DNA from: a virus
IMG/VR virus record: IMGVR_UViG_3300044638_004427
Span: 1 to 64,000 of that record
Length of the DNA: 64,000 bases
Strand: one strand, 5' to 3'
Each line of letters starts with the position of its first letter. Position 1 is the stretch's first letter. Under the pieces are notes generated by a model. It searched no databases and had not been told where the DNA came from. It saw only the letters and a list, made by a program, of their open reading frames with translations. Position numbers and translations under genes: made by a program. Below are positions 1-7,441 of the stretch, piece by piece.

Positions 1-319
1 AAATACAATGTGTTAGTTCGTGAAAAATTAATTGTTTTCTTGTTTCTAGATTAGACATTCTCCAATAACTGATATCGATTAAAATTTCTCTACGATTTAA
101 ATAATATGTACAAACACCAATATTATCGTCAGATAGCTTACCAAAACGAATGCTAAACTGAGTTGGTGGTTTTATTTTATTACATTCAGATTTAGCTAAA
201 TCCATGTACTCTTTGTAGTAGCCTTGTAAATCTTTGTCGATATTATTTATCGGTATCATGAAAAATAAAATAATAGAAGAAATCCATATAAATAATCCAG
301 GCATACTAACTCTTTTCAT
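1..319 (-). CDS. Secreted HExxH metallopeptidase-like protein (partial)
   Basis: Read from an ATG at 319; the 3' end lies beyond the window edge. The visible 106 residues begin with a short basic stretch and a hydrophobic segment (about residues 8-24), which suggests a signal anchor. They end in a zinc-protease motif, HELTHC, at residues 100-105. The block before the motif (GVC...ILIDISYW...QLIFHE) is clearly related to the lipoprotein at 13153-13602, so the two are probably paralogs. Catalysis is inferred from HExxH only. A third zinc ligand would lie outside the window. The start overlaps the end of the next upstream gene. Confidence 0.65.
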   Translation of the reverse strand, partial: MKRVSMPGLFIWISSIILFFMIPINNIDKDLQGYYKEYMDLAKSECNKIKPPTQFSIRFGKLSDDNIGVCTYYLNRREILIDISYWRMSNLETRKQLIFHELTHCI

Positions 320-515
320 GTGATTTTCTTCTCATCCTTAGTTTAATCATATTTTCATGAGAACGACTTACATTACAAGATCCACAAACAGAACCGTTCC
401 ATAGCTTCCCGGTTTCGTCAACGTGCTTTTTATTTTTCCCATCGGGATATGTACCCGATTGAATCCTATCTTTTAATATATTACATTGCTTACATAATCT
501 TTTATTTTTTTCCAT
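306..515 (-). CDS. Small four-cysteine zinc-binding-like protein
   Basis: 69 residues from ATG 515. An upstream in-frame ATG at 542 would lengthen it, but it lies inside the preceding gene. Two CxxC pairs (CKQC near the N-terminus, CGSC in the middle) flank a GTYPDGKNK segment, as in small zinc ribbons or the zinc part of HNH-like proteins. No HNH catalytic residues are visible. The C-terminus is basic. Function unknown; it is part of the short minus-strand operon. Confidence 0.55.
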   Translation of the reverse strand: MEKNKRLCKQCNILKDRIQSGTYPDGKNKKHVDETGKLWNGSVCGSCNVSRSHENMIKLRMRRKSHEKS

Positions 516-729
516 AACAAACACCCATTTTTTTAGGAACATTTAATGTATTATTTGCATCCAATTGATATAAAATATAATCACTACTTTCTATTACTCT
601 TGTTTCTTCTAACTGATCATGTTCGTTTAAAATTGTCATTTTCTCCCAATATTTTAAATCGGTACTAACGGAATTTAAATTCCTTGCTCGCCTTTGACGA
701 GTTTGTATTTTATATAATTTTCTATTCAT
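502..729 (-). CDS. Hypothetical protein, basic N-terminus
   Basis: 75 residues. The start overlaps the stop of the upstream gene in an ATGA arrangement, supporting translational coupling in this operon. The N-terminal 20 residues are very basic (RKLYKIQTRQRRAR) and the rest is mixed and acidic. No family recognised. Confidence 0.5.
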   Translation of the reverse strand: MNRKLYKIQTRQRRARNLNSVSTDLKYWEKMTILNEHDQLEETRVIESSDYILYQLDANNTLNVPKKMGVCYGKK

Positions 730-923
730 TCTGAATATGCCTCAAAGTTACATTTAGTACAGGTTAATCTTTTTGTTACAGGGTGGTATGTCCAATCATG
801 AATTTCGTCAATTTCGTGACATTTTTTATTCGCTACTGGCTTGTTTCTGTCTACATTATCATTAAATAGTCCAAAAAACTTATATCCGAGGACCATAAAA
901 ACCATAAAAATGACTAATTCCAT
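726..923 (-). CDS. Small membrane protein with cytoplasmic-type zinc motif
   Basis: 65 residues from ATG 923, preferred over 938 because GGAGATCATT lies directly upstream. An N-terminal transmembrane helix (about residues 2-18) is followed by a soluble tail with Cys/His residues and a CTKC pair near the end, which could bind zinc. Function unknown. Confidence 0.5.
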   Translation of the reverse strand: MELVIFMVFMVLGYKFFGLFNDNVDRNKPVANKKCHEIDEIHDWTYHPVTKRLTCTKCNFEAYSE

Positions 924-1000
924 AATGATCTCCAACACTTACAAGAATTTAACAACTATAACTAAAGTTGCACGTATGTGAACCTGATGAACATTACGTA

Positions 1001-1213
1001 TCAACTACGACGAGCTTCAAACAGCGAGTCGCCGACGTTACCAATTGACGTACCGACAACTTCAGTTAATTGCCACGGATTAGTGTATTCACCATTCTTC
1101 TCTTTTAAAATCCACACAAAACTACCTACCAAGCCAATAGAAAGACAAAAATCCTTTTTTGGCTTTCGTGAATTTCTTACTATATACCCATACATAACAC
1201 CATCCATACCCAT
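1001..1213 (-). CDS. Hypothetical protein
   Basis: 70 residues, with GAGG at a suitable distance before ATG 1213. It has a glycine-rich N-terminus, a short hydrophobic middle segment (LVGSFVWIL) and no recognised domain. It lies between the two better-supported parts of the minus-strand operon. The overlapping plus-strand frame has low-complexity composition and was judged the shadow. Confidence 0.4.
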   Translation of the reverse strand: MGMDGVMYGYIVRNSRKPKKDFCLSIGLVGSFVWILKEKNGEYTNPWQLTEVVGTSIGNVGDSLFEARRS

Positions 1214-1296
1214 ACATCTACACCTCTACACATTACCTAATGTCTTTTGTATCCTTATAAAACAATTTGATTACATTACTTCGTAATGTTGGTACA

Positions 1297-1827
1297 TTAT
1301 CTTATTTCCTTTGTATCTTTATAGAATAATGTCGTTAAATTGTTATCGGAGTATATTACTTTAGATACTGTGTTGTTAGGATAGTTGGTGGATATGAATG
1401 AGTGAGCTAGATCTAACTTATCGAATACACCTACTACTATTTTATCGTTACGTTTATTAACGAGTTGTACTTGGATAAGATAGTCTGTGGTTATGACTGT
1501 ACGTATCTTATACGCCACTACAAGCTTATTGGTATAAGAGGTGTAACCTTTGGCTATAAAGGCTTCTGTAAGCTCTTGAGCACGAATCTTACGATTCTTA
1601 AGACTCATAGATTCGTCTGTATCTTGTACCAATATAACGAAATTAAGATTGGGTAAATCTCGGATTAGCTTCCTACAAGTATGACTCTTATCCTGAATCT
1701 GGGATATGTTTCTAGATACAGCTGCTAGAATATTATTACTATGAGAGATAAAGAATCGTTTATCTTTCTCATTAAAGAATCCCCATATTCCAGGCTTAGA
1801 GTAATCCAGTAAATCTTTAATTTTCAT
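1297..1827 (-). CDS. GIY-YIG-like protein with degenerate catalytic motif
   Basis: 176 residues. The N-terminus reads KPGIWGFFNEKDKRFFIS, the position and spacing of a GIY...YIG motif in the nuclease superfamily, but GIY is replaced by GIW and YIG by FIS. A following HSNNILAAVSRN segment matches the usual S-x-N-L-x-x-R helix. The C-terminal half is a mixed alpha/beta region with no recognised family. Probably an inactive or divergent derivative, possibly a DNA-binding remnant of a homing nuclease. It is the first gene of the minus-strand operon after the large noncoding region; no strong SD is seen. Confidence 0.5.
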   Translation of the reverse strand: MKIKDLLDYSKPGIWGFFNEKDKRFFISHSNNILAAVSRNISQIQDKSHTCRKLIRDLPNLNFVILVQDTDESMSLKNRKIRAQELTEAFIAKGYTSYTNKLVVAYKIRTVITTDYLIQVQLVNKRNDKIVVGVFDKLDLAHSFISTNYPNNTVSKVIYSDNNLTTLFYKDTKEIR

Positions 1828-2058
1828 AAAATTAACATAATATAATCGAGTTAATTGATTCTTTGTACCTCAGTAATTACAAGCAGATACGAAAGATTCA
1901 TTTTCCCACTTTTGAGATAATATAATCCATCATTCATGGGATATCGTTTCTATGATAGTTGTTAATGTTTCTAGATTAATATGTGAAAATTCGTGGATGA
2001 GCTAACGCAGTCGCACTCGAACCTCGAAGTACCCTACCCCCCTCAATCAATATCGTTG

Positions 2059-2188
2059 TGGCACCGAACTTGCAGGGCATAGTTCTTGCTATTGCAAATC
2101 GTGCCAATTGAGTTGGCATAGATCGTGCATCCCCCTGCAATTATCGTGCCTGGCATGGGGCTTGCATGTGGTACGGAAGTTGCATTGG
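2059..2188 (+). repeat. Degenerate tandem array of -24/-12 (sigma54-like) motifs
   Basis: At least five copies of a 16-17 nt element match GG-N10-GC, the invariant core of RpoN promoters. They start at 2059 (TGGCACCGAACTTGCA), 2075 (GGGCATAGTTCTTGCT), 2114 (TGGCATAGATCGTGCA), 2151 (TGGCATGGGGCTTGCA) and 2169 (TGGTACGGAAGTTGCA). Two decayed copies sit at about 2090 and 2135, so the repeats are nearly end to end. A sixth match lies at 2359 (TGGCATGGGGCTAGCA). The motif match is directly seen. Whether it is a promoter array, an iteron set for a phage protein, or part of an origin is unknown. Confidence 0.6.
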
Positions 2189-2207
2189 CAGGGTCATGAG
2201 ATATAAT
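2180..2207 (+). promoter_or_regulatory. Sigma70-type promoter in front of the structured region
   Basis: TTGCAT (2180-2185), a 16 bp spacer and a consensus TATAAT (2202-2207). Expected start about 2214. The -35 box overlaps the last -24/-12-like repeat, so binding at the array could control it. No gene starts within 600 bp downstream, which fits a noncoding transcript. Confidence 0.6.
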
Positions 2208-2213
2208 AGTATC

Positions 2214-2775
2214 GCGGGCGCGGATATATATACAGGGTCAATCGATTCAGTTGAAGGTGTAGAAGTTCTATGCAATGTCAAGTTCTTAGACGGTGTTTTG
2301 GGGGTCACTGATTTAGTTGATCGTAATGATTTCAATGGGTTAGGACGATTTGAGGGGTTGGCATGGGGCTAGCATTGATGTCTGGCATGACGGCGACGTC
2401 ACGAGATAGCACTAGATTCTCTCTCTCCTCTCTCATCTAGTGTTAACTCTCTCCTCTCTCCCGAAATACCCCACGGACGGGGTATCGTTAGCGGATGGTT
2501 ACCGCTAGCCTGATGATGGGTAACCCTTTGCATGAGTTGGTCTTCGTGCATTGTATAAGATAGACTAGTGATCGCGTGGCAATAAGCCTGACGATTGCGC
2601 CGATAGGGTACCACGCTAAAGCCTTAACTGGCTATGCTTAGACGCCCTAGCGCCCCCGATAAGACGGTTATTGGTCCGGGGTATAGCCGATAACAAACGG
2701 TTAGAAGTCCGTTGAATCGGTGCAAGTTCGAAACAACCCTAGGGAATGGGTTGTCGCAAGGGTTAACCTTGCCTG
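2214..2775 (+). ncRNA. Candidate large structured noncoding RNA
   Basis: About 560 nt without a credible gene and visibly richer in G and C than its surroundings. Helices seen directly include 2332-2337/2373-2378, 2388-2392/2397-2401 closed by a GCGA (GNRA) tetraloop, 2410-2417/2435-2442, 2466-2472/2479-2485 and 2487-2494/2502-2509. They continue with 2529-2535/2544-2550, 2574-2579/2611-2616 enclosing 2580-2583/2594-2597, 2667-2674/2687-2694, 2696-2700/2709-2713, 2734-2739/2748-2753 and 2756-2761/2767-2772. A repeated CTCTCTCCTCTCTC tract is at 2421-2434 and 2447-2460. Size, density of helices and phage context recall the ornate RNAs GOLLD and ROOL. I cannot assign a family from memory of their sequences. 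A GTTCGAA at 2726 resembles a T-loop but no T-stem forms. Confidence 0.55.
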
Positions 2776-2817
2776 ATGATGAACTTAAACAAAAAAAAAA
2801 TAAGAAAAGAGAGTATC

Positions 2818-2988
2818 ATGCACAAAATAAAAGAATGCAATCAAAATTGTTTAAATGTGAAGCCTCTAAAAAAATACGATTGGTCATTCAGTATTTTAGC
2901 AAAACAAGACTTGGAGAATCGACGAGCTTTTGAGTCGGTATCGAAACTTTTAGACAACATAATCAATAAAATTAAGGGTAAGTCATGA
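2818..2988 (+). CDS. Hypothetical protein, first gene of the early arm
   Basis: 56 residues from ATG 2818, behind an AAGAGAG ribosome site. Lysine-rich, soluble, with Cys residues near the N-terminus. The stop overlaps the next start (ATGA). No family recognised. Confidence 0.5.
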   Translation: MHKIKECNQNCLNVKPLKKYDWSFSILAKQDLENRRAFESVSKLLDNIINKIKGKS

Positions 2989-3095
2989 AAAAACAAATTG
3001 ACGCTATCGAATCCGAACTAAACTCTAATCTCTTTAATCTAACTTTAGTCGTCTTTGGTGTTTTTATTCTTTACTGCATTAAGTTCTACGCTTAA
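2985..3095 (+). CDS. Small single-pass membrane protein
   Basis: 36 residues: a polar N-terminus, then a hydrophobic helix (about residues 16-33, LFNLTLVVFGVFILYCI) and a short tail. The start overlaps the preceding stop by ATGA. Function unknown. Confidence 0.45.
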   Translation: MKKQIDAIESELNSNLFNLTLVVFGVFILYCIKFYA

Positions 3096-3119
3096 TAATA
3101 TAACTAAGGAGTGAATGCT

Positions 3120-3365
3120 ATGTCACAAAATATTTTGAAAATCGAGGCATCCCCAATTGATACCGACGAACTTTTCCAAGAGTTACTGAATGAGACACAC
3201 GAACCCCTGAAAATCGGGTCACTTGAATATCTTGCAGGTGACGCACTGCGCAAGCTTGACCCAATAGCTTTTCGGTGTGAAGTATCCAATTATATTGACT
3301 CACTCTTGAGTGACGGTGAATTGACTGAAATTAACGGCGAATACTTTTGGACTTCTGGCATCTAA
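3120..3365 (+). CDS. Hypothetical protein
   Basis: 81 residues from ATG 3120. Its leader AAGGAGTGAATGCT is nearly the same as that of the next gene, a sign of duplicated control DNA. It is an acidic, mostly helical sequence with no recognised domain. Confidence 0.6.
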   Translation: MSQNILKIEASPIDTDELFQELLNETHEPLKIGSLEYLAGDALRKLDPIAFRCEVSNYIDSLLSDGELTEINGEYFWTSGI

Positions 3366-3396
3366 TAATATAACGTTATATTAAGGAGTGGATGCA

Positions 3397-4032
3397 ATGC
3401 TTACCAAAAACTCTAAAATGAAACGCTCAGAGGGTTCGAGGTTTAAAAAGATATTTAATTGGACCATTCCCGCATTTATGACCAAAGATGGTTTTAAAAC
3501 TTGCCCAATGGCCGGAGTCTGCGCGTCCGGTTGCTACGCTCGAATGGGTGCTTATGTTTGGTCTAACGTCTACGGAAAGCATGAGTCAAACTTGAAGCTA
3601 ACCCAAACCCCTGAATTCGTGCAAGCTATGAGTCTTGAAGTCAAGCGAGTCAAGGCAGACCTAGTCCGTATCCATGACGCCGGTGACTTCTACTCTCTTG
3701 AGTATCTTCTAAAATGGGTTGATATTGCCAAGCTTAATCCATCGGTGCAATTTTATGCGTACACGAAAAGCGTGAGCATGGTTAAAAGTGTGACATTGCC
3801 TGATAACTTGACAATCATTTTCTCTCTAGGTGGGCGAGAAGATCACTTGATTGACACAAAAACCGATAGACATAGCCGAGTCTTTTCTTCCCTTGAGCAA
3901 TTGCAAGCTTCGGGATACGTCGATACTAGTCACGACGATACTCATGCGATCGGCGTTAATCATCGAATTGGGCTAGTCTATCACGGCAACAAAAAATTCG
4001 ATAACACGGCATGGGATCGGGTTAGCGCATAA
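3397..4032 (+). CDS. GP88-like phage protein
   Basis: 211 residues from ATG 3397, behind TTAAGGAG; a GTG at 3388 is less likely. It carries the features I associate with the phage gene product 88 family: a Cys-rich segment TCPMAGVCASGCYARMG near residues 32-48, a DAGDFYS motif in the middle and a GGREDH segment later. The cysteine cluster could bind a metal or iron-sulfur centre. The biochemical role of the family is not known to me. It sits among small early genes. Confidence 0.7.
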   Translation: MLTKNSKMKRSEGSRFKKIFNWTIPAFMTKDGFKTCPMAGVCASGCYARMGAYVWSNVYGKHESNLKLTQTPEFVQAMSLEVKRVKADLVRIHDAGDFYSLEYLLKWVDIAKLNPSVQFYAYTKSVSMVKSVTLPDNLTIIFSLGGREDHLIDTKTDRHSRVFSSLEQLQASGYVDTSHDDTHAIGVNHRIGLVYHGNKKFDNTAWDRVSA

Positions 4033-4051
4033 TAAAAGAAAGGGTCACGAT

Positions 4052-4261
4052 ATGGTTAAGGAATTGCTAATAGATCATAATGGACGGGAATTGTACCTAG
4101 TGGGCAAGGTGTATTATGGGAATAGACTTGACCCTGAAGATAGGGGCGATATTACAGGATTCAAGGTATTCGATGAATTAACGAGCGAGGATATCACCGA
4201 CGAACTTTCTTGGGACGAGCGCGACAAATTAGAACAAATTCTTTTTGATCAAGGCAAATAA
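4052..4261 (+). CDS. Hypothetical acidic protein
   Basis: 69 residues, preceded by AGAAAGGGTC. A predicted beta-rich N-terminal half is followed by an acidic helical C-terminus (ELTSEDITDELSWDERDKLE). No family recognised. Confidence 0.55.
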   Translation: MVKELLIDHNGRELYLVGKVYYGNRLDPEDRGDITGFKVFDELTSEDITDELSWDERDKLEQILFDQGK

Positions 4262-4279
4262 TATAGCGATTTTTTGATG

Positions 4280-4320
4280 CGGCGTGAGCCGTGGCATGGC
4301 CTAGGGATGGGCCGGTTTTT
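4280..4320 (+). terminator. Hairpins in the 4262-4341 gap, possible weak terminator
   Basis: CGGC-GTGA-GCCG (4280-4291) forms a short stem with a GNRA tetraloop. GGCC (4298-4301) can pair with GGCC (4310-4313), followed by GG and five Ts (4316-4320). The second stem is only four pairs, so termination is uncertain. Confidence 0.3.
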
Positions 4321-4341
4321 CTAACAATTAAGGAGTCTTTT

Positions 4342-4503
4342 GTGTGTGAAATAAACTGTTTTTGTTTAGTGTGTGAATTGGTTGAAGCTGAAACTCGTGG
4401 CGTTATCCGGTTAAGTGACATTGACTCGGATTCATTGACTCGGGACCAATTAAAAGCCCTTGACTTATTTGATGAATTTGTTAAGTCGGGACTAGGGAGT
4501 TGA
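4342..4503 (+). CDS. Small cysteine-rich protein, copy A
   Basis: 53 residues from GTG 4342, chosen because AAGGAG lies 7-8 nt upstream and no ATG follows in frame. It begins CEINCFCLVCELVE and ends FVKSGLGS. The protein at 4820-4987 has the same layout (CERDCGCAICQLELLE...FVKAGIGS), so they are paralogs. The four cysteines could bind zinc. Function unknown. Confidence 0.55.
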   Translation: MCEINCFCLVCELVEAETRGVIRLSDIDSDSLTRDQLKALDLFDEFVKSGLGS

Positions 4504-4506
4504 ATT

Positions 4507-4563
4507 ATGTTATCAATTGCCGCTAGTTTGATTGCTCGTTATTGTATGAGGATTAAAGAATGA
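4507..4563 (+). CDS. Very small ORF between two genes
   Basis: 18 codons (MLSIAASLIARYCMRIKE) from ATG 4507. It ends in an overlap with the next start (4560). It may only serve translational coupling. No SD is visible, so a real product is doubtful. Confidence 0.25.
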   Translation: MLSIAASLIARYCMRIKE

Positions 4564-4709
4564 TGTATTTAATTTTAGTGTTTACATTGTTGTTTATTTT
4601 AAACAAAACATACAGAGGGTTGCTTTATAATTTGGTTTATCTTGTTTTTGTTGTTGGTTCTTCTTCTTTTGTTTGGCTAGTTTTAGCATTGCTAATCGGG
4701 AGGAATTGA
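4560..4709 (+). CDS. Small membrane protein, two hydrophobic segments
   Basis: 49 residues, almost wholly hydrophobic, with two possible transmembrane helices (residues 3-15 and 22-46) split by NKTYRG. Similar in length and pattern to the products of 8018-8170 and, less so, 7658-7786. Function unknown. The 110 bp gap that follows contains a TATAAT at about 4740 but no well-spaced -35. Confidence 0.5.
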   Translation: MMYLILVFTLLFILNKTYRGLLYNLVYLVFVVGSSSFVWLVLALLIGRN

Positions 4710-4819
4710 TATGATGACAGATTGATGATATCCACGCATTTTATAATCATGAGGCTGGCAGTAAGGTAAATAATTCGCGCTCATCCTTTTATCTGTACGG
4801 AATATAACAGGAGATTATT

Positions 4820-4987
4820 ATGAGTAACTGTGAAAGAGATTGTGGTTGTGCTATCTGCCAATTAGAATTGCTTGAAAAGTCTGGTTATATTAGTATGGAT
4901 GAAGAGATAAACGAGAGGAAGATTCAATATGAACTAAAGGTTATGGAAGTATTTAATGCGTTTGTTAAGGCTGGAATCGGTAGCTGA
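4820..4987 (+). CDS. Small cysteine-rich protein, copy B
   Basis: 55 residues, SD ACAGGAG. N-terminal CxxxCxCxxC and C-terminal FVKAGIGS match the product of 4342-4503, with an added helical middle. Likely zinc binding; function unknown. Confidence 0.55.
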   Translation: MSNCERDCGCAICQLELLEKSGYISMDEEINERKIQYELKVMEVFNAFVKAGIGS

Positions 4988-5017
4988 ATTGATTATTAAA
5001 TAACTGGAGGTTATTAT

Positions 5018-6355
5018 ATGTCAACATACAAGATAAAAAATTTCTCGGTCACCATTAAAAAAGAAGAAGATGCAGTGACTCCTGCTTCTTTAATTACAAT
5101 GTTCAAACTATTAAACGACAGGAACAATATTGAATTAGTTAATAGAACACAAAGAGAATCCCTAAAGAAAAGTGTACATAATAAAACAACCTTGGCCGTC
5201 TTGCACACTAACTATCACAGTATGCGCTCGGTTCGTACTGCGTTGCGTATTAATATCAAACGTGTTGTACGTACTGATATTGTTGTTACGTTGCCCCCTA
5301 TGTCTCACAAAAAACGCCTTAAGTTACAAGCTATTGGGGCACCTAGTCTTCCATCATACACAACAAAAACTGATTTTAGTTTTCAAAAGAATAGAATTGT
5401 GTTGTTGCAACGTGCTGAGTCTTGTGTTCGTGATCTTATTAATAGGATTCAATCAGCACGGGCTGCTTCCCGTGAAATTCAAACACGCACTAAAACATTT
5501 ACAACTAACTCCGGTCGAGTTGTATCTTTTACTGTAACGGGAGGGTACACTAGCTTCAATGGTAGAAAACAATATAACACTGGGTTCACTGAGCCTAACT
5601 CTATCATTAAGATACAACAAAAACTTAAAGTACAAGGTATCTTCGAACCTAAAAAACCTACCACTACCGAACGTCATATCGGTATTGAGATTGAGTTTGC
5701 TTGTGTTGCTGGTAAAACTGAACTAGCTGATGCATTATATAATGCTGATGTTGCTAGTTATGTTCAGCTTAAAGATGATGGTAGCATTCGTGACTTCCCA
5801 TCTAATCATAAGCCGCACGAGTTAGTTGTCTGTGTGCCTATCAGTAAACGCGCCGATGTTATCAGTCGTGTTTGTGGTGTGCTCGAAAAACTAAATGCGA
5901 ATGTTAATAAAACATGTGGTTTGCATGTGCATTTGGATATGCGTAATGACAATGTATCCTCTGCATTTAATAATCTTGTGTCTGCTCAGAACATTCTGTA
6001 TCAAATGATTCCGCAGTCACGCCGCACTAATACTTACTGTAAGAAAACTTTGACAAAAGATTATGTCAAGGCTCGTCGCTCTAGTGATAGATATGTTGGT
6101 ATCAATCCTATGTCATTCAGCCGACATAGTACAATCGAGGTACGATTGCATAGCGGTACAACAAACTACACAAAGATTATAAACTTTGTGGATATTCTGA
6201 TTGCAGTAGCGTACAATAGTGCGAGAATTGTTCGGGCGGCTACCACTGTTCGAGGATTCATTAGGCAACACGATATCCCTAGTTATCTTGGTGCTTACAT
6301 TGAACAACGTATTACGTTGTTCGGTGGGTTGTCTTCGGTTGAAGAGTCTGCTTAA
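5018..6355 (+). CDS. Amidoligase-like enzyme (glutamine synthetase-type fold)
   Basis: 445 residues, SD CTGGAGG. The C-terminal half carries the signatures of the Amidoligase_2 group of carboxylate-amine ligases: GIEIEFA (222-228), DGSI (254-257), CGLHVHLDM (300-308) and TIEVRLHSGT (372-381). These correspond to metal- and ATP-binding positions of the glutamine synthetase fold. The N-terminal 210 residues are basic and unrecognised and may bind the target. Such enzymes join an amine to a carboxylate using ATP. The next gene is a class II glutamine amidotransferase, so the pair could use glutamine-derived ammonia or remodel gamma-glutamyl bonds. The substrate cannot be read from sequence. Confidence 0.75.
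   Translation: MSTYKIKNFSVTIKKEEDAVTPASLITMFKLLNDRNNIELVNRTQRESLKKSVHNKTTLAVLHTNYHSMRSVRTALRINIKRVVRTDIVVTLPPMSHKKRLKLQAIGAPSLPSYTTKTDFSFQKNRIVLLQRAESCVRDLINRIQSARAASREIQTRTKTFTTNSGRVVSFTVTGGYTSFNGRKQYNTGFTEPNSIIKIQQKLKVQGIFEPKKPTTTERHIGIEIEFACVAGKTELADALYNADVASYVQLKDDGSIRDFPSNHKPHELVVCVPISKRADVISRVCGVLEKLNANVNKTCGLHVHLDMRNDNVSSAFNNLVSAQNILYQMIPQSRRTNTYCKKTLTKDYVKARRSSDRYVGINPMSFSRHSTIEVRLHSGTTNYTKIINFVDILIAVAYNSARIVRAATTVRGFIRQHDIPSYLGAYIEQRITLFGGLSSVEESA
6302..6322. repeat. Perfect 21 bp inverted repeat at the end of the amidoligase gene
   Basis: GAACAACGTA and its inverse complement surround a central T. The core ACAACGTA recurs in the noncoding repeats at 10200-10322. It lies within codons for EQRITLF, so the symmetry may be chance or an operator in a coding region. 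Confidence 0.4.
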
Positions 6356-6386
6356 TTATTAACAATAACATTGGAGAATAAATAAT

Positions 6387-7319
6387 ATGTGTAAAATTAT
6401 GGTGATGGCTGGAGTTAATAACGCTAATCGTAAACTTGCATGGGAGTTCACTAAACAAATGGCTATGCAAATGTCTCCCGGTAATAATGATGGTTTAGGG
6501 TATGCAGCTGTAACAGCCGAGGGTGAATTGTTTGGTGAACGTTGGCATGTAAATTCAGAAGCATTCGCTAATCGTCCAGCTGCTGAAGTACCTTCATCCG
6601 AAGAGGTTAAAATTATTCGTAGTTTTGATGGTGTCCTTACTCATACACAAAAGCCTGTGCGTTATAATAAATTCGGTAGCATCAACGAGGATGCAATGGT
6701 TGGCATTACATTGCATACTCGCATGGCTACCAGTGGTAAACAATTTATTAACACTCATCCTTTCGTTCGTGGTAAGACTTCGCTCATTCATAATGGTGTT
6801 ATTGGTAACGCTGATAGTCTTGAATTGATTCAGTCAACGTGTGACAGTGAGGCAATTCTTAACCTGTATGTTAAGCATAACGTTTCAAACAATATGCAAG
6901 CCATTCAGAAAGTTGCACACAAGTTGTCAGGTTATTATGCTTGTGGTGTTATCACTGACACCAAACGTTTCGGTCCAGTCATTGACGTATTCAAAGATGA
7001 TCGTGCTCGTTTGTCTGCTGCCTTTATTCGAGACATGGGTATCGTTGTGTTCAGTACTGTGATGGACGACATTGAAACTGTTTGCAACAAGATGGGTATG
7101 GAGATTGCATATAAGTTCGGTGTTAACAGTGGTATGTTACTCAGACTTAGCGCATTGTCTGGTGCCCCTCTTGCTGTGCAGAAGTTCAAGCCTGTATTTA
7201 AACACACCGAAACTTCTAAGGGTAAGAAACCTTCTTGGAGTTTTTCGACGGACGGTACATATAGTGAAGACGAAACAACGTGGTCTACTGTAAATAGTTT
7301 GAATGCCTGGAGGAAATGA
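6387..7319 (+). CDS. Class II glutamine amidotransferase
   Basis: 310 residues. Starts MCKI, giving the Cys2 nucleophile of the Ntn-type glutaminase after Met removal. HTRMATSG (110-117), THPF and HNGVIGN (135-141) match the substrate and oxyanion positions of the family (as in PurF, GlmS and YafJ-type domains). No second catalytic domain is fused. The last 70 residues are low-complexity Ser/Lys/Thr. It probably releases ammonia from glutamine or acts on gamma-glutamyl groups. It lies 31 bp after the amidoligase gene, its likely partner. Confidence 0.8.
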   Translation: MCKIMVMAGVNNANRKLAWEFTKQMAMQMSPGNNDGLGYAAVTAEGELFGERWHVNSEAFANRPAAEVPSSEEVKIIRSFDGVLTHTQKPVRYNKFGSINEDAMVGITLHTRMATSGKQFINTHPFVRGKTSLIHNGVIGNADSLELIQSTCDSEAILNLYVKHNVSNNMQAIQKVAHKLSGYYACGVITDTKRFGPVIDVFKDDRARLSAAFIRDMGIVVFSTVMDDIETVCNKMGMEIAYKFGVNSGMLLRLSALSGAPLAVQKFKPVFKHTETSKGKKPSWSFSTDGTYSEDETTWSTVNSLNAWRK

Positions 7320-7321
7320 TT

Positions 7322-7441
7322 ATGGAATCTTTTGATCTTGACCAAAGAGTATTTGTTTGTGTTCATGGTAATGACATTGAATGGTATTGTGATGATTGTG
7401 AAGAGTTAGTTGAACAATATGTTAAGGAGAATGAACAATGA
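7322..7441 (+). CDS. Small acidic protein with two Cys pairs
   Basis: 39 residues. FVCVHGNDIEWYCDDCEEL resembles a miniature zinc knuckle. It follows the amidotransferase by 2 bp and its stop overlaps the next start (ATGA), so it is likely translated with them. Function unknown. Confidence 0.5.
   Translation: MESFDLDQRVFVCVHGNDIEWYCDDCEELVEQYVKENEQ

Noticed and set aside
978-1286. 102-codon plus-strand frame opposite the minus-strand gene at 1001
   Set aside because: Pro/Ile/Ser/Thr-rich composition without an SD; the minus-strand frame has a better start and fits its operon.
2399-2614. Minus-strand 71-codon frame and other frames in 2141-2614
   Set aside because: They run through paired stems and repeat tracts of the noncoding region and have no SD or recognisable protein.
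2664-2760. tRNA-like features (anticodon-like stem at 2696-2713, GTTCGAA at 2726)
   Set aside because: No T-stem, D-arm or acceptor stem can be formed around them.
2712-2933. 73-codon frame overlapping 2818-2988
   Set aside because: It begins inside the structured RNA and lacks an SD; the other frame has an SD and couples to the next gene.
5172-5677. Frames inside the amidoligase gene
   Set aside because: Shadows of a gene with clear family motifs; no SD or homology.
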